Positions 16,671-25,212 of a stretch of DNA of 64,000 nucleotides are shown here, one piece after another. The number at the start of each line of letters is the position of its first letter. Position 1 is the first letter of the stretch. The notes beneath the pieces are model-generated. The model saw only the letters and a program-made list of their open reading frames with translations, was not told the DNA's origin and did no database searches. The stretch comes from Streptomyces aidingensis (GTDB taxonomy: Bacteria > Actinomycetota > Actinomycetes > Streptomycetales > Streptomycetaceae): assembly GCF_900112355.1 (NCBI RefSeq), contig NZ_FOLM01000013.1:1-64000 (forward strand), read 5' to 3'. Made by a program: the position numbers and the translations under genes.

Positions 16671-16686
16671 CGCTCCCATGGGAGCG
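16671..16686. promoter_or_regulatory. Perfect 16-bp palindrome over the mocR start codon
   Basis: CGCTCCCATGGGAGCG is fully self-complementary and centred on the ATG of the regulator. Upstream, GGGGGGAGCGGC (16633-16644) repeats the GGGAGCG half. It is a plausible operator for autoregulation or control of the divergent glycosyltransferase operon. Confidence 0.45.
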
Positions 16687-18243
16687 CTTCCAAACGAGAC
16701 TCGACCGACGCCCGAGTCCCCCGTGACGCCGCGCCCTTTATATCGACCCGCGGCCACGATCTCCCGGTCCAATCGGCCCGCGGACTTACGATCCAATCTG
16801 GCGTGGAGCGTCTTCCTCGATCTGGACGCCCAGCCCTACCCCACGCTCCGTGACCGGCTTGCCGCGGCGCTGCGCGCCGCGATCCGCTCCGGACGGCTGG
16901 CCCCCGGATCCGCCCTGCCGCCCAGCCGGACCCTCGCCACCGAACTGCGCTGTTCCCGCTGGGCGGTCACCGAGGCATACGGCCAGCTCGTGGCCGAGGG
17001 CCATCTGGTGGCCAGGACCGGCTCCGCGACCCGGGTGCGCGAAGTCGACCCGCCGGCCGACGCCCCCGCCCCGCCGGCCCCCGCCCCGCCGGCCCCCGCC
17101 CACGCCCCCTACGACCTCACGCCCAGCCTGCCCGACCTGCGGGCCTTCCCCAACCGGCGCTGGCTGGACGCACTGCGCTCCACCATGGTGGCCGGTGCCC
17201 TCACCGACCTCGCCCACCCCCCGCCGGACGGCAACCCCCGGCTGCGCGGCCTGGTCGCCGACTATCTGCGCCGGGGCCGCGACGCCCGGGCCGAGGCCGC
17301 CGACGTGCTGATCACCGGCGGGGTGACCGACGGTGTGCTGCGGGTCTGCCGGGCCCTGCGCGGCGCCGGCTTCACCGCCCTGGCGGTGGAGGACCCCGGC
17401 TGGCCCGGACTGCGGCAGGCCGCCGCGGCCGAAGGGCTGGAGGTGATCGGTGTGCCGGTCGACGAGGAGGGGCTGCGGGTCGACCTGCTCGCCCGCCACC
17501 CGGGGCTGCGCGCCGTGCTCGTCGCCCCCGGCCACCAGTTCCCCAGCGGGGCCGTGCTCTCGCCCGCCCGCCGGGAGGCGCTGCTGGCCTGGGCGCGGGA
17601 GACGGACGGCGTGGTGCTGGAGGACGACTCCGCGCCGCCGTTCCGCTACGCCGGGCGGCCCACCGGCACGCTCCAGGGCCGGGACGCGGACCGGGTGTTC
17701 CTGCTCGGCTCGACCAGCAAGACCCTGGCACCCGGCATCGGGATCGGCTGGCTGCTGGTCCCCCGGCGCTGGGCCTCCGTCGTGCAGGCCACCGCCACCG
17801 CCACCGATCCGGAACGGCCGTCCGGGCTCTGGCAGGCGACGATGGCCCGGTTCATGGAGGCCGGCGCCTACGACCGGCATCTGCGCGCCACCCGCGGCCG
17901 GTACCGGCTGCGCCGGGCCGCGCTGGTGCGCCAGCTGGCCGCCTCGCTGCCGGAGGTGCGGCTCGGCGGCGCGGACGCCGGACTGCATCTGGTCGCCCAT
18001 CTGCCGGCCGGGGTCGAGGAGACCGCCGTGGTACGGCGGCTGGGCCGGTTCGGCGTCAGGCTGGCCGGGCTGGACAACTACCGGCTGCGGCCGGATCCGG
18101 GCCGGCCCGGACTGGTCATCGGATACGGAAACCTGCCGGACGCGGCCGTCCCGGGGGTGATCGAGCGGATCACCACGGCCGCCCGGATTGGACTGGGAAA
18201 TCCGGTCCGCAACGGACCGGCCGCCGTGCGGCCACCGCCTTAG
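16678..18243 (+). CDS. MocR-type regulator (GntR HTH + aminotransferase fold) with two TTA codons
   Basis: A 521-residue MocR/PdxR-family protein. A winged helix of GntR type occupies about residues 55-120 (LPPSRTLATELRCSRWAVTEAYGQL), joined by a Pro/Ala linker to a class I aminotransferase-like domain with the PLP Lys in GSTSKTLAPGIGIGW. Such proteins sense PLP or amino compounds. The N-terminus is longer than usual by about 40 residues; no ATG/GTG/TTG occurs in frame after the second TTA, so both TTA codons (16738 and 16786) should be translated and make it bldA-dependent. No ribosome site precedes ATG 16678, so the transcript may be leaderless. Confidence 0.85.
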   Translation: MGALPNETRPTPESPVTPRPLYRPAATISRSNRPADLRSNLAWSVFLDLDAQPYPTLRDRLAAALRAAIRSGRLAPGSALPPSRTLATELRCSRWAVTEAYGQLVAEGHLVARTGSATRVREVDPPADAPAPPAPAPPAPAHAPYDLTPSLPDLRAFPNRRWLDALRSTMVAGALTDLAHPPPDGNPRLRGLVADYLRRGRDARAEAADVLITGGVTDGVLRVCRALRGAGFTALAVEDPGWPGLRQAAAAEGLEVIGVPVDEEGLRVDLLARHPGLRAVLVAPGHQFPSGAVLSPARREALLAWARETDGVVLEDDSAPPFRYAGRPTGTLQGRDADRVFLLGSTSKTLAPGIGIGWLLVPRRWASVVQATATATDPERPSGLWQATMARFMEAGAYDRHLRATRGRYRLRRAALVRQLAASLPEVRLGGADAGLHLVAHLPAGVEETAVVRRLGRFGVRLAGLDNYRLRPDPGRPGLVIGYGNLPDAAVPGVIERITTAARIGLGNPVRNGPAAVRPPP

Positions 18244-18254
18244 GTTCAACCGGT

Positions 18255-19385
18255 ATGACTGCGACTGATTCGACCGCCGCGACCGGCACGGACGCGTCCG
18301 GGGAGAGACCGGCCGCGTCCGCCCGGCGTCGCTGGGGCAGCACCGTGCTGATGACCTGCGCCATCGGCTGGCTGGCCTTCACCGTGGTGCATCTGCTGCT
18401 CACCGGCCGGGTCTGGTGGTGGGTGCTGCCCGATCTGCTGCCGCCGCCCGTGTATCTGCTGATTCCGCTGCTCACCCTGATCGCGGTGGGTGCGGCGCAC
18501 GCGCTGCGCCGGCCGCCGCACGCCACCGCCAACCGCACCGGAGTGGTCTGCGCGGCCGGCGCGCTGCTGCTGGGTGTCCCGGAGTCCGGCATCAACTTCC
18601 ACGCGCTGACCGGCGGTGACCGGCAGTCCGTCGCCGATCCGGTCACGGTGGCGTCCTGGAACGCCCTGTTCTGGCACCAGGACGAGGACCCGGACCACTT
18701 CTACGAGTACCTGACCTCGATGGAGGCGGATGTCTATCTGCTCCAGGAGTACATGGTCCAGGGCGAGGACGGGCCGGTGGCGGTGGACGACACCGAGCGG
18801 CTGCGGGCCGAGTTCCCCGGGTACACCCTGGTCAGCCGGGGCGAGCTGCTCACCGTCAGCCGGCTTCCGGTGGTGGGGCAGCGGGTGCTGGAGGCAAGCC
18901 CGATGGAGCCGCTCACCCCCTGGGCGGACTACTGGGACGTGCGGGTGCTGCGCACCGACATCCTGGTCAAGGAGCAGACGGTGAGCTTCTACAACGTGCA
19001 CATCGCGGACCCGTTCGATCTGGGGCAGTCACCGCTGACGGCCGGCTTCTACACCGCCGTGCACGAGCTCAGCGCCTACCGGGAGGCGCAGTGGAAGGTG
19101 CTCCGGGAGGACCTGGCGGACAATCCGAACCCGGTGGTGGTCTCGGGCGCTCTCAACACCCTGCCCAACATGGGCGAGCTGCGGCATCTCGATCCGCTGC
19201 GGGACGCCTCCTCGGCCAGCACCTCGCTGTACCCGGTGTCGTTCGCCGTGCGGGGAGCCTGGCTGTGGCTGCTGGACACCACCTATGTCTCCGATGCCGT
19301 CCGGATCTCCTCCTTCGAGCTGCTCGGCTCGCAGGGGCTCTCCACCCACAAGGCGCATGTGATGACCATGGGCCTGGACGGCTGA
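18255..19385 (+). CDS. Membrane EEP-family protein with degenerate active site (probable pseudoenzyme)
   Basis: A 376-residue paralogue of the operon hydrolase at 7837-8934: similar N-terminal membrane helices (about 30-105) and the same EEP scaffold (VASWNALFWHQ, VYLLQEY, FYNVHIAD). Two catalytic Asp positions differ: the GDLN motif is SGALN (Ala299) and the terminal SDH is STH (Thr364-His365). The metal-binding Glu and the Asn remain. Loss of both Asp residues should abolish normal catalysis, suggesting a binding, sensor or regulatory role. It starts 11 bp after the regulator stop and is probably co-transcribed with it. Confidence 0.85.
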   Translation: MTATDSTAATGTDASGERPAASARRRWGSTVLMTCAIGWLAFTVVHLLLTGRVWWWVLPDLLPPPVYLLIPLLTLIAVGAAHALRRPPHATANRTGVVCAAGALLLGVPESGINFHALTGGDRQSVADPVTVASWNALFWHQDEDPDHFYEYLTSMEADVYLLQEYMVQGEDGPVAVDDTERLRAEFPGYTLVSRGELLTVSRLPVVGQRVLEASPMEPLTPWADYWDVRVLRTDILVKEQTVSFYNVHIADPFDLGQSPLTAGFYTAVHELSAYREAQWKVLREDLADNPNPVVVSGALNTLPNMGELRHLDPLRDASSASTSLYPVSFAVRGAWLWLLDTTYVSDAVRISSFELLGSQGLSTHKAHVMTMGLDG

Positions 19386-19506
19386 TCCCGGGCGCCGGTC
19401 CCCCGCGGAGGCTGCCCGGAGGGGCTGTCACTCAGCGTGTGTAGGGTGGTGGTCCAGTCGAGAGTGCTGGGATGGAGCAGACCCGGCGGGGGGAGTGAGG
19501 ACCGTC

Positions 19507-21375
19507 GTGCGCAAGATCGTGGCCGCCGTCGTGGTGCTGGTGCTGGCAGGTGCCGGCGGTGTGGTGTTCTGGCTGCTCCGAGGGGGCGGCGGCGAGGAAG
19601 CCGATACGGCCCGCGAGCACGCCGAGGCGTTTCTCGCGGCCTGGAGCCCGGACCCGGAGGCGGCCCAGGGCGAGGCCGCCGCGCTCACCGACGACGAGGA
19701 GGCCGCCGCCTCGCTGCTGGAGTCGGTCAGCCGCAATCTGGCCTCGGAGGGGCTGACCTACGAGACCCGGCCCTCGGAGCCGGTGGAGGGCAGCGAGGAC
19801 CGGACGGTCGGCTACACCCTGACGCACAACCTCGGCGAGCCGCTCGCCGAGTGGAGCTACGAGACCACCATGACCCTGACGCCCGACCCGGAGGCGGACG
19901 ACGCATGGCTGGTGCGCTGGGAGCCGGCGGTCCTCCATCCCGGGCTGGGCGACGGCCAGACCCTGGTCAAGTCCGTCAAGGAGCCGGAGCGGGCGCCCAT
20001 CCTGGCGGCCGACGGCTCGGAGCTGGCCGGCAGCGGCACGGTGTGGAACCTCAGCATCTGGCCCGCGCAGCTCAACGAGCCGGAGACGGCCTACCGGGCC
20101 ATCGACGAGCTGGATGTCGGGGTGGACACCGCGGCGCTGGCCGACCGGGTGGAGTCCTCCGACCCGGACCAGGCCGTGCCGGTGGTCGCCATCCGGGACG
20201 AGATCTACCAGCCCAACCGCGTCGAGCTGAACTCCATCTCCGGTCTCCAGATCAACGAGGAGACCTGGCCGCTGTCCTATCTGGCGGAGTCGGTGGTCGG
20301 CGGGGTGGACCGGGAGACCGGCGAGGGGACCTCCGGTCTCCAGGCCCGCTACCAGGAGCAGCTGGCCGGGCTGCCGCAGACCAGTGTGGTGATCGCCGAC
20401 CGCACCTCGGGCAGCGCGGTGGAGACCCTGGTGGAGGCGGAGGGCTCCCGGGCGGGCACTCCCGTGCAGACCACCATCGACCCGGAGATCCAGCGGGCCG
20501 CCGAGGCCGCGCTGGAGGGCCAGGAGCAGGGCGGCTCCATCGCGGTGGTGCAGCCCTCCACCGGCAACATACTCGCCCTGGCCGACACCCCGGACGGCTT
20601 CCCGCGCTCCGCGGAGGGGCAGTACGCCCCCGGCTCGGGCTTCAAGGTGGTCACCTCGGCCGCTCTGCTGGAGCAGGGCCTGACCTCCGGATCGGTCCTG
20701 GGCTGCCCCAAGTTCAGCGAGGTCAACGGCCAGAGCTTCCACAACCAGAACGAGTTCGAGCTCGGCCCGGACACCACCCTGCACGAGGCGTTCATCCGCT
20801 CCTGCAACACCGCCTTCATCGAGAACCGCGACAAGTTCCAGGACAACACCATGGAGCAGACCGCGCTGGCCTTCGGCGTGGGCGGGGTCTGGGACGTGGG
20901 CGCGGCCACCTTCGACGGCAGCGTCCCGGTGTCGGACAGCGAGAACGACCTGGCCGCCTCGCTGATCGGCCAGGCCCGGGTGCAGACCAGCCCGCTGGTG
21001 ATGGCGGCGGTGGCCGGCACGGTGCTGGCCGGTGAGTTCCACCAGCCGGTGCTGGTGCCCGAGGCGGTGCAGGAGCGCTTCGAGGCGCCCGCCGCGCTGA
21101 AGGAGTCCACCGTCGAGCAGCTCCGGCAGATGATGCGGGACACGGTCACCGAGGGCACCGCCTCGGCGCTGCGGGGCATTCCCGGCGGGCCGGGCGCCAA
21201 GACCGGCACCGCCGAGTTCGCCACCGGCGAGGACGGCGAACTCTCCACCCACGCCTGGATGATCGGCTTCCTGGCCGACCGCGATCTGGCCTTCGCGGTA
21301 CTGCTGGAGGACGGCGGCTCCGGCGGCTCGCACGCCGGTCCGGTCGCCGCCGACCTGCTGGGCGCGATCTCCTGA
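19507..21375 (+). CDS. Class B penicillin-binding protein (NTF2-like domain + transpeptidase)
   Basis: A 622-residue membrane-anchored transpeptidase. One N-terminal helix (KIVAAVVVLVLAGAGGVVFWLL) is followed by an NTF2-like MecA_N domain (about 35-150), a dimerisation region, and the transpeptidase domain with SxxK = SGFK (APGSGFKVVTS), SxN = SCN and KTG = AKTGTAEF. It cross-links peptidoglycan outside the membrane. Most relatives have STFK or STMK, so Gly next to the nucleophile is notable. GTG 19507 has GGGGGGAG about 10 nt upstream; GTG 19495 is possible but lacks spacing. Confidence 0.92.
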   Translation: MRKIVAAVVVLVLAGAGGVVFWLLRGGGGEEADTAREHAEAFLAAWSPDPEAAQGEAAALTDDEEAAASLLESVSRNLASEGLTYETRPSEPVEGSEDRTVGYTLTHNLGEPLAEWSYETTMTLTPDPEADDAWLVRWEPAVLHPGLGDGQTLVKSVKEPERAPILAADGSELAGSGTVWNLSIWPAQLNEPETAYRAIDELDVGVDTAALADRVESSDPDQAVPVVAIRDEIYQPNRVELNSISGLQINEETWPLSYLAESVVGGVDRETGEGTSGLQARYQEQLAGLPQTSVVIADRTSGSAVETLVEAEGSRAGTPVQTTIDPEIQRAAEAALEGQEQGGSIAVVQPSTGNILALADTPDGFPRSAEGQYAPGSGFKVVTSAALLEQGLTSGSVLGCPKFSEVNGQSFHNQNEFELGPDTTLHEAFIRSCNTAFIENRDKFQDNTMEQTALAFGVGGVWDVGAATFDGSVPVSDSENDLAASLIGQARVQTSPLVMAAVAGTVLAGEFHQPVLVPEAVQERFEAPAALKESTVEQLRQMMRDTVTEGTASALRGIPGGPGAKTGTAEFATGEDGELSTHAWMIGFLADRDLAFAVLLEDGGSGGSHAGPVAADLLGAIS

Positions 21376-21417
21376 CCGGGCCCCGGCGGCCCGGCCGGGC
21401 GCCGGCCGGCGGTGCTG

Positions 21418-21463
21418 CCCGTCCCGGGCGGTCATGGCTGGTGGGAGGACAGCCCGGGACGGG
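21418..21463. terminator. Hairpin between convergent pbp and MFS genes
   Basis: CCCGTCCCGGGC (21418-21429) pairs exactly with GCCCGGGACGGG (21452-21463) across a 22-nt loop. The 160-bp gap holds nothing else clear. Confidence 0.6.
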
Positions 21464-21535
21464 GGCCGGCCCGGGCCGATGGGCGGCAGGCTGCGGTAGG
21501 GCGCCGGGCGCGGTTCCGTCCCCGCCGGGGGCGGA

Positions 21536-22867
21536 TCAGCGGGTGCCCGCCGCCTGCCGCTGCCCACGGCCCGGGAGCCGGTGTTCCCCGGCCGGCGGGC
21601 CGCCGCCGTCCGCGCCGCCGCGATCCCGGGCGCGCAGCAGGGCGCCGGCGGCGACCAGCGCGGCCAGCAGGGCCGCACCGGCGGGAAAGACATAACTGGC
21701 GGAGACATCCCCCGGCATGTGGTCCACGGCCCAGCCGCCCCCGGCGGCACCCGCGGCCAGACCGGTCAGCAGCGCGGTCACGGCCAGCGTCATGGATTCG
21801 TTCAGCCGGCCGGCCGGGGAGAGGCTCTGGGCCAGCGTCATGCCGGTGACCATGGTGGGCGCGGTGGCCATGCCCGCCAGCAGCAGCACCGGGGCGAGCA
21901 GCAGCAGGCTTCCGGCCTGGGCGGCGAGCAGCGGCATGGCCATCAGCACCGCCATCAGGCCCACGCAGGACACAAACCTGCCGTGCACCGAGCCGCCCAG
22001 CCGCAGCAGTCCGAACAGCAGCCCGGCCAGTGCCGAGCCCAGCGCCTGCATGGCCAGCACGGGCCCGGCCCATCCCTTGAGCCCCTGCTCCTCGGCGAAG
22101 GCGACGGTGACCACTTCCAGCGAGCCGAAGATCGCGCCGGTGCAGACGAAGGTGGCCAGCAGCGGCACCATCCCCGGGACGCGCAGCGGGGAGGGGCCGC
22201 CGGTGGCCTGCCGCCGTTCCACCGGCGGCTCGGTGCGGCGCTGCGCGGCAAAGGCCAGCGTGCCGAAGAACAGCAGCCCCGCGCCGGTCAGCGTGCCGGC
22301 CGCCGGGAAGAGCGAGGTGCACAGGACCGCGGCCAGCACCGGGCCGGAGACGAAGCACAGTTCGTCCAGCGCCTGTTCGAAGGAGTTGGCGGAGTGCCGG
22401 GCGGCCGGGTCGTCGCGGAACAGATGCGCCCAGCGGGCCCGCACCATGCCCCCGGTGTTGGGGGAGCAGCAGGTGAGCAGGCAGACCGCGAACAGCGTCC
22501 AGACCGGGGCGCCGGTCAGCACGCAGACCACCAGCGACACATGCCCGGCGGCGGCCAGGGTGGCCGCGGGCACCACGATCCGCGCCTGCCCGTGGCGGTC
22601 GGCCAGCCGGGCGGTCAGCGGCACCACGACGGCGCTGGTCACCATCTGGGCGGCGGTGACCGCCCCGGCCAGCGCATAGGAGTCGTAGGAGGCGGTGACC
22701 ATCAGCAGGGCGGAGACCGAGAACATGCCGAACGGCAGCCGGGCGACCAGCCCGGTCACGGTGAAGGCCGTCGCCCCGGGCACCGCGAACAGCCGCCGGT
22801 AGGGGCCGGTGAACCGCCCGCCGGGCAGCGTGCCCCGGGAGGCGGGGCGGTGGGGTGAGACAGGCAT
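21536..22867 (-). CDS. MFS transporter, drug-efflux type
   Basis: A 443-residue protein with about twelve hydrophobic helices. The loop between helices 2 and 3 reads PLTARLADRHGQARIV, the MFS motif A pattern. The C-terminal 30 residues are a Gly/Arg-rich cytoplasmic tail. Start ATG 22867 has GGAGG 8 nt upstream. It is divergently transcribed from a LysR regulator 94 bp away, the usual arrangement for an inducible exporter. The substrate is unknown. Confidence 0.87.
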   Translation of the reverse strand: MPVSPHRPASRGTLPGGRFTGPYRRLFAVPGATAFTVTGLVARLPFGMFSVSALLMVTASYDSYALAGAVTAAQMVTSAVVVPLTARLADRHGQARIVVPAATLAAAGHVSLVVCVLTGAPVWTLFAVCLLTCCSPNTGGMVRARWAHLFRDDPAARHSANSFEQALDELCFVSGPVLAAVLCTSLFPAAGTLTGAGLLFFGTLAFAAQRRTEPPVERRQATGGPSPLRVPGMVPLLATFVCTGAIFGSLEVVTVAFAEEQGLKGWAGPVLAMQALGSALAGLLFGLLRLGGSVHGRFVSCVGLMAVLMAMPLLAAQAGSLLLLAPVLLLAGMATAPTMVTGMTLAQSLSPAGRLNESMTLAVTALLTGLAAGAAGGGWAVDHMPGDVSASYVFPAGAALLAALVAAGALLRARDRGGADGGGPPAGEHRLPGRGQRQAAGTR

Positions 22868-22949
22868 GCACACAGCCTCCGCGGCGCCCCCGGGGCCCGT
22901 CCAACACCAGATCAGAGAGTATTCACGCGCATGCGTTGTCAATCCCGGG

Positions 22950-22955
22950 TAGGCT
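22950..22955 (+). promoter_or_regulatory. -10 hexamer TAGGCT, leaderless lysR transcript
   Basis: TAGGCT ends 6 nt before the GTG at 22962. An 8-bp palindrome CGCATGCG (22928-22935) lies just upstream and could be part of the LysR binding region between the divergent genes. Confidence 0.5.
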
Positions 22956-22961
22956 GTTCCG

Positions 22962-23927
22962 GTGCTGCCCCGTGACACCGATCCGCGACTGCTGCGTGCC
23001 TTTGCCGCGGTGGCCGAGGATCTCCATTTCACCCGTGCCGCCGCCCGGCTGTTCGTGGCCCAGCAGGCGCTGAGCCGGGACATCCGGAGGCTGGAGCGGG
23101 AGTGGGGGCTGCCGCTGTTCAGCCGCACCACCCGGCAGGTGACGCTCACCGCCGAGGGCGAGCGGCTGCTGCCCCAGGTGCACAAGGTGCTGGCCGCGCA
23201 CGAGGAACTGGCCGCGGCACTCGGGCCGGCCGGCCACCGGCCGCTGGTGGTGGACGTCGGCTCGCCCGGGATCACCGGCCGGCGGGTGCTGGACGCGGTG
23301 CGGGAGGCGGCGCCGGAACTGGAGTTCATCGCCCGCTACCACAGCGGCCTCACCGGCGCGGCCACCGAGATCACGGCCGGCCGGGTGGATGTCTCCTTCG
23401 GCCGCTTCGCCGGGCTGAGCCCCACCCTGCGGGCCGGCCTGGAACATCTGCCGGTGCGTTTCGAACGGGTGGCGGTGCTGCTGCCGGAGGACCATCCGCT
23501 GGCCGGGCCGGGCGAGCTGCCGCTGGCCCGGCTGGCCGGGGAGACCCTCTACGCAGGCGCGGGCAATCCGGAGACCGCGGAGTGGACGGACTTCGCCCGC
23601 ACCCTGTTCGCCGGCCGCTCCATCCGGCTGGCCGCGCCCTTTCCGATGATCCAGGGCGACGCCGAATTCGTCCGGGTGGTCCGCAAACAGGGCTGGTCCG
23701 TGCTGGCCAGCGAGCTGTTCACCGGCCTGCCCGGGATGGTGGTCCGGCCGCTGGCCGCGCCCGTGGTGCTCTCCCCGGTCTCCATGGTCTGGCGGCGCGG
23801 CCTGCGCCACCCGGGTCTGGACGCGCTGCGGGCCGCGGCGGCGGAGCTGGCCGCCCGGCACGGCTGGCTGGCCCGGCCGCCCGGCGCCTGGCTCCCCGCC
23901 GCCGACCGCAATCTCCTCAGCCTCTGA
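22962..23927 (+). CDS. LysR family transcriptional regulator
   Basis: A 321-residue LysR protein: the N-terminal HTH (LRAFAAVAEDLHFTRAAARLFVAQQALSRDIRRLE, residues 9-43) and an effector-binding domain from about residue 90. It should control the divergent MFS gene and itself. GTG 22962 follows a -10 hexamer with no room for a leader. Confidence 0.9.
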   Translation: MLPRDTDPRLLRAFAAVAEDLHFTRAAARLFVAQQALSRDIRRLEREWGLPLFSRTTRQVTLTAEGERLLPQVHKVLAAHEELAAALGPAGHRPLVVDVGSPGITGRRVLDAVREAAPELEFIARYHSGLTGAATEITAGRVDVSFGRFAGLSPTLRAGLEHLPVRFERVAVLLPEDHPLAGPGELPLARLAGETLYAGAGNPETAEWTDFARTLFAGRSIRLAAPFPMIQGDAEFVRVVRKQGWSVLASELFTGLPGMVVRPLAAPVVLSPVSMVWRRGLRHPGLDALRAAAAELAARHGWLARPPGAWLPAADRNLLSL

Positions 23928-23992
23928 CCGGCTCCGGCCCCCGGCCCCCGGGCCCGGCCCCCGGCCCAGGCCCCGCGCCCCCGGCCGCGGAC

Positions 23993-24976
23993 TCAGGACA
24001 GCCAGCCGTGCTGGGCCGCCTTGACGCCCGCCTGGAAGCGGCTCTCCGCGCCGAGGCGTTCCATCAGATCGGCCACCACCCGGTTGACCGTGCGCGGGGA
24101 CATGCCCAGCTGGCCGGCGATGTCCTGGTTGGACAGCCCCGCCGCGATCAGCAGCAGCACCTCGCGCTCCACGCCCGTCGGCGCGGGCCCCGAGTCCTCC
24201 TCGGCGGTGTGGAAGTCCTTGGCCTGGTTCCAGATGTGGTCGAACAGACCCCGCAGAAAGCCGAGCACGGCCGGTTCGCGGACCGCCACCGCGCCCACCT
24301 CGGGCCGCACCGGGTCCAGCGGCAGCAGCGCACAGGAGCCGTCGAAGATCAGCATCTTGGACGGCAGCACACCCACGCTGCGCACCCGCGCCCCGGCCTC
24401 GCAGATCTTGGTCACATACTGGGTCGACGGCCAGTGCCGGCGCACCGCGTCCTGCACCAGCATCCGCATGCTCACCCCGCCGGCCAGCCGGTCCAGGTCC
24501 AGCGGCAGCGCCGCCCGGATCGCCGCCTCGGTGAACCCGCCGGTGGCCTGCATCGACTCCACCGTGACGGTGCAGGTGCGGCCCAGGTCGTCGATCAGCG
24601 CCCGGATGTTCTCCACCCCGCGCACCGTCTCGATGTCGCCCTTGGCCGAGCGCATCGAGCGGGCCTCCAGATAGTGCCCGGAGAGGGCGTGCAGCCGGGC
24701 GCGGGTGGCGGCCATGGCGATCTGCCGGCGCAGGATGTCCTGTTCCGCGGCGGTCAGCAGCTCCTCGGCGGCGTTCTCCGGGCTGACCGCCACCCAGCCG
24801 CCGGCCGGGGAGCGGCGCAGCAGCCCCAGCCCGCCCAGCTCCGCCTCGGCCTCGGCCACTTCCCCGGGCGTCAGCTCCAGCCGCTCGGCGAGCTGTTCCG
24901 CCGAGTCCGTGGGGTGGGCGACGCGCAGCCGGTAGACCGCGACCGTGGCGGCCGGCAGACCGCTTGGGTGATTCAT
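23993..24976 (-). CDS. TrmB-LuxR type transcriptional regulator (copy 2)
   Basis: A 327-residue regulator. The N-terminus is a TrmB-like winged helix (HPTDSAEQLAERLELTPGEVAEAEAELGGLGLL), the middle is a PLD-like TrmB sensor region (LPSKMLIFDGSCALLPLD), and the C-terminus is a LuxR HTH (ERE..LLIAAGLSNQDIAGQLGMSPRTVNRVVADLMERLGA). Its neighbour at 25213-26196 has the same length and layout, so the two are tandem duplicates. This type is common near specialised-metabolite genes in Streptomyces. The 236-bp spacer upstream of its start shows no other gene. Confidence 0.85.
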   Translation of the reverse strand: MNHPSGLPAATVAVYRLRVAHPTDSAEQLAERLELTPGEVAEAEAELGGLGLLRRSPAGGWVAVSPENAAEELLTAAEQDILRRQIAMAATRARLHALSGHYLEARSMRSAKGDIETVRGVENIRALIDDLGRTCTVTVESMQATGGFTEAAIRAALPLDLDRLAGGVSMRMLVQDAVRRHWPSTQYVTKICEAGARVRSVGVLPSKMLIFDGSCALLPLDPVRPEVGAVAVREPAVLGFLRGLFDHIWNQAKDFHTAEEDSGPAPTGVEREVLLLIAAGLSNQDIAGQLGMSPRTVNRVVADLMERLGAESRFQAGVKAAQHGWLS

Positions 24977-25212
24977 GAATCCCCCTCCGACCCCCTGACG
25001 ACAGCGCGGTAACCGTGGCGGGCGGCCCCCGCCCCGGGCGGCCCGGGCCGCTGTGGCCCAGACCTGTTATGGCGCACCGAGCTTAGCCGCCGCCGGGCCG
25101 GCCGGCCCGGCGGGCACCGGCCGGAATCCCGGGAACCCCGGGAACGGGGTGCGGCGCCGTCCTCCGGGAGCCGCCGGCCACCGCGGGCCCGGCGGCCCGG
25201 CGGCCCGGGAGG

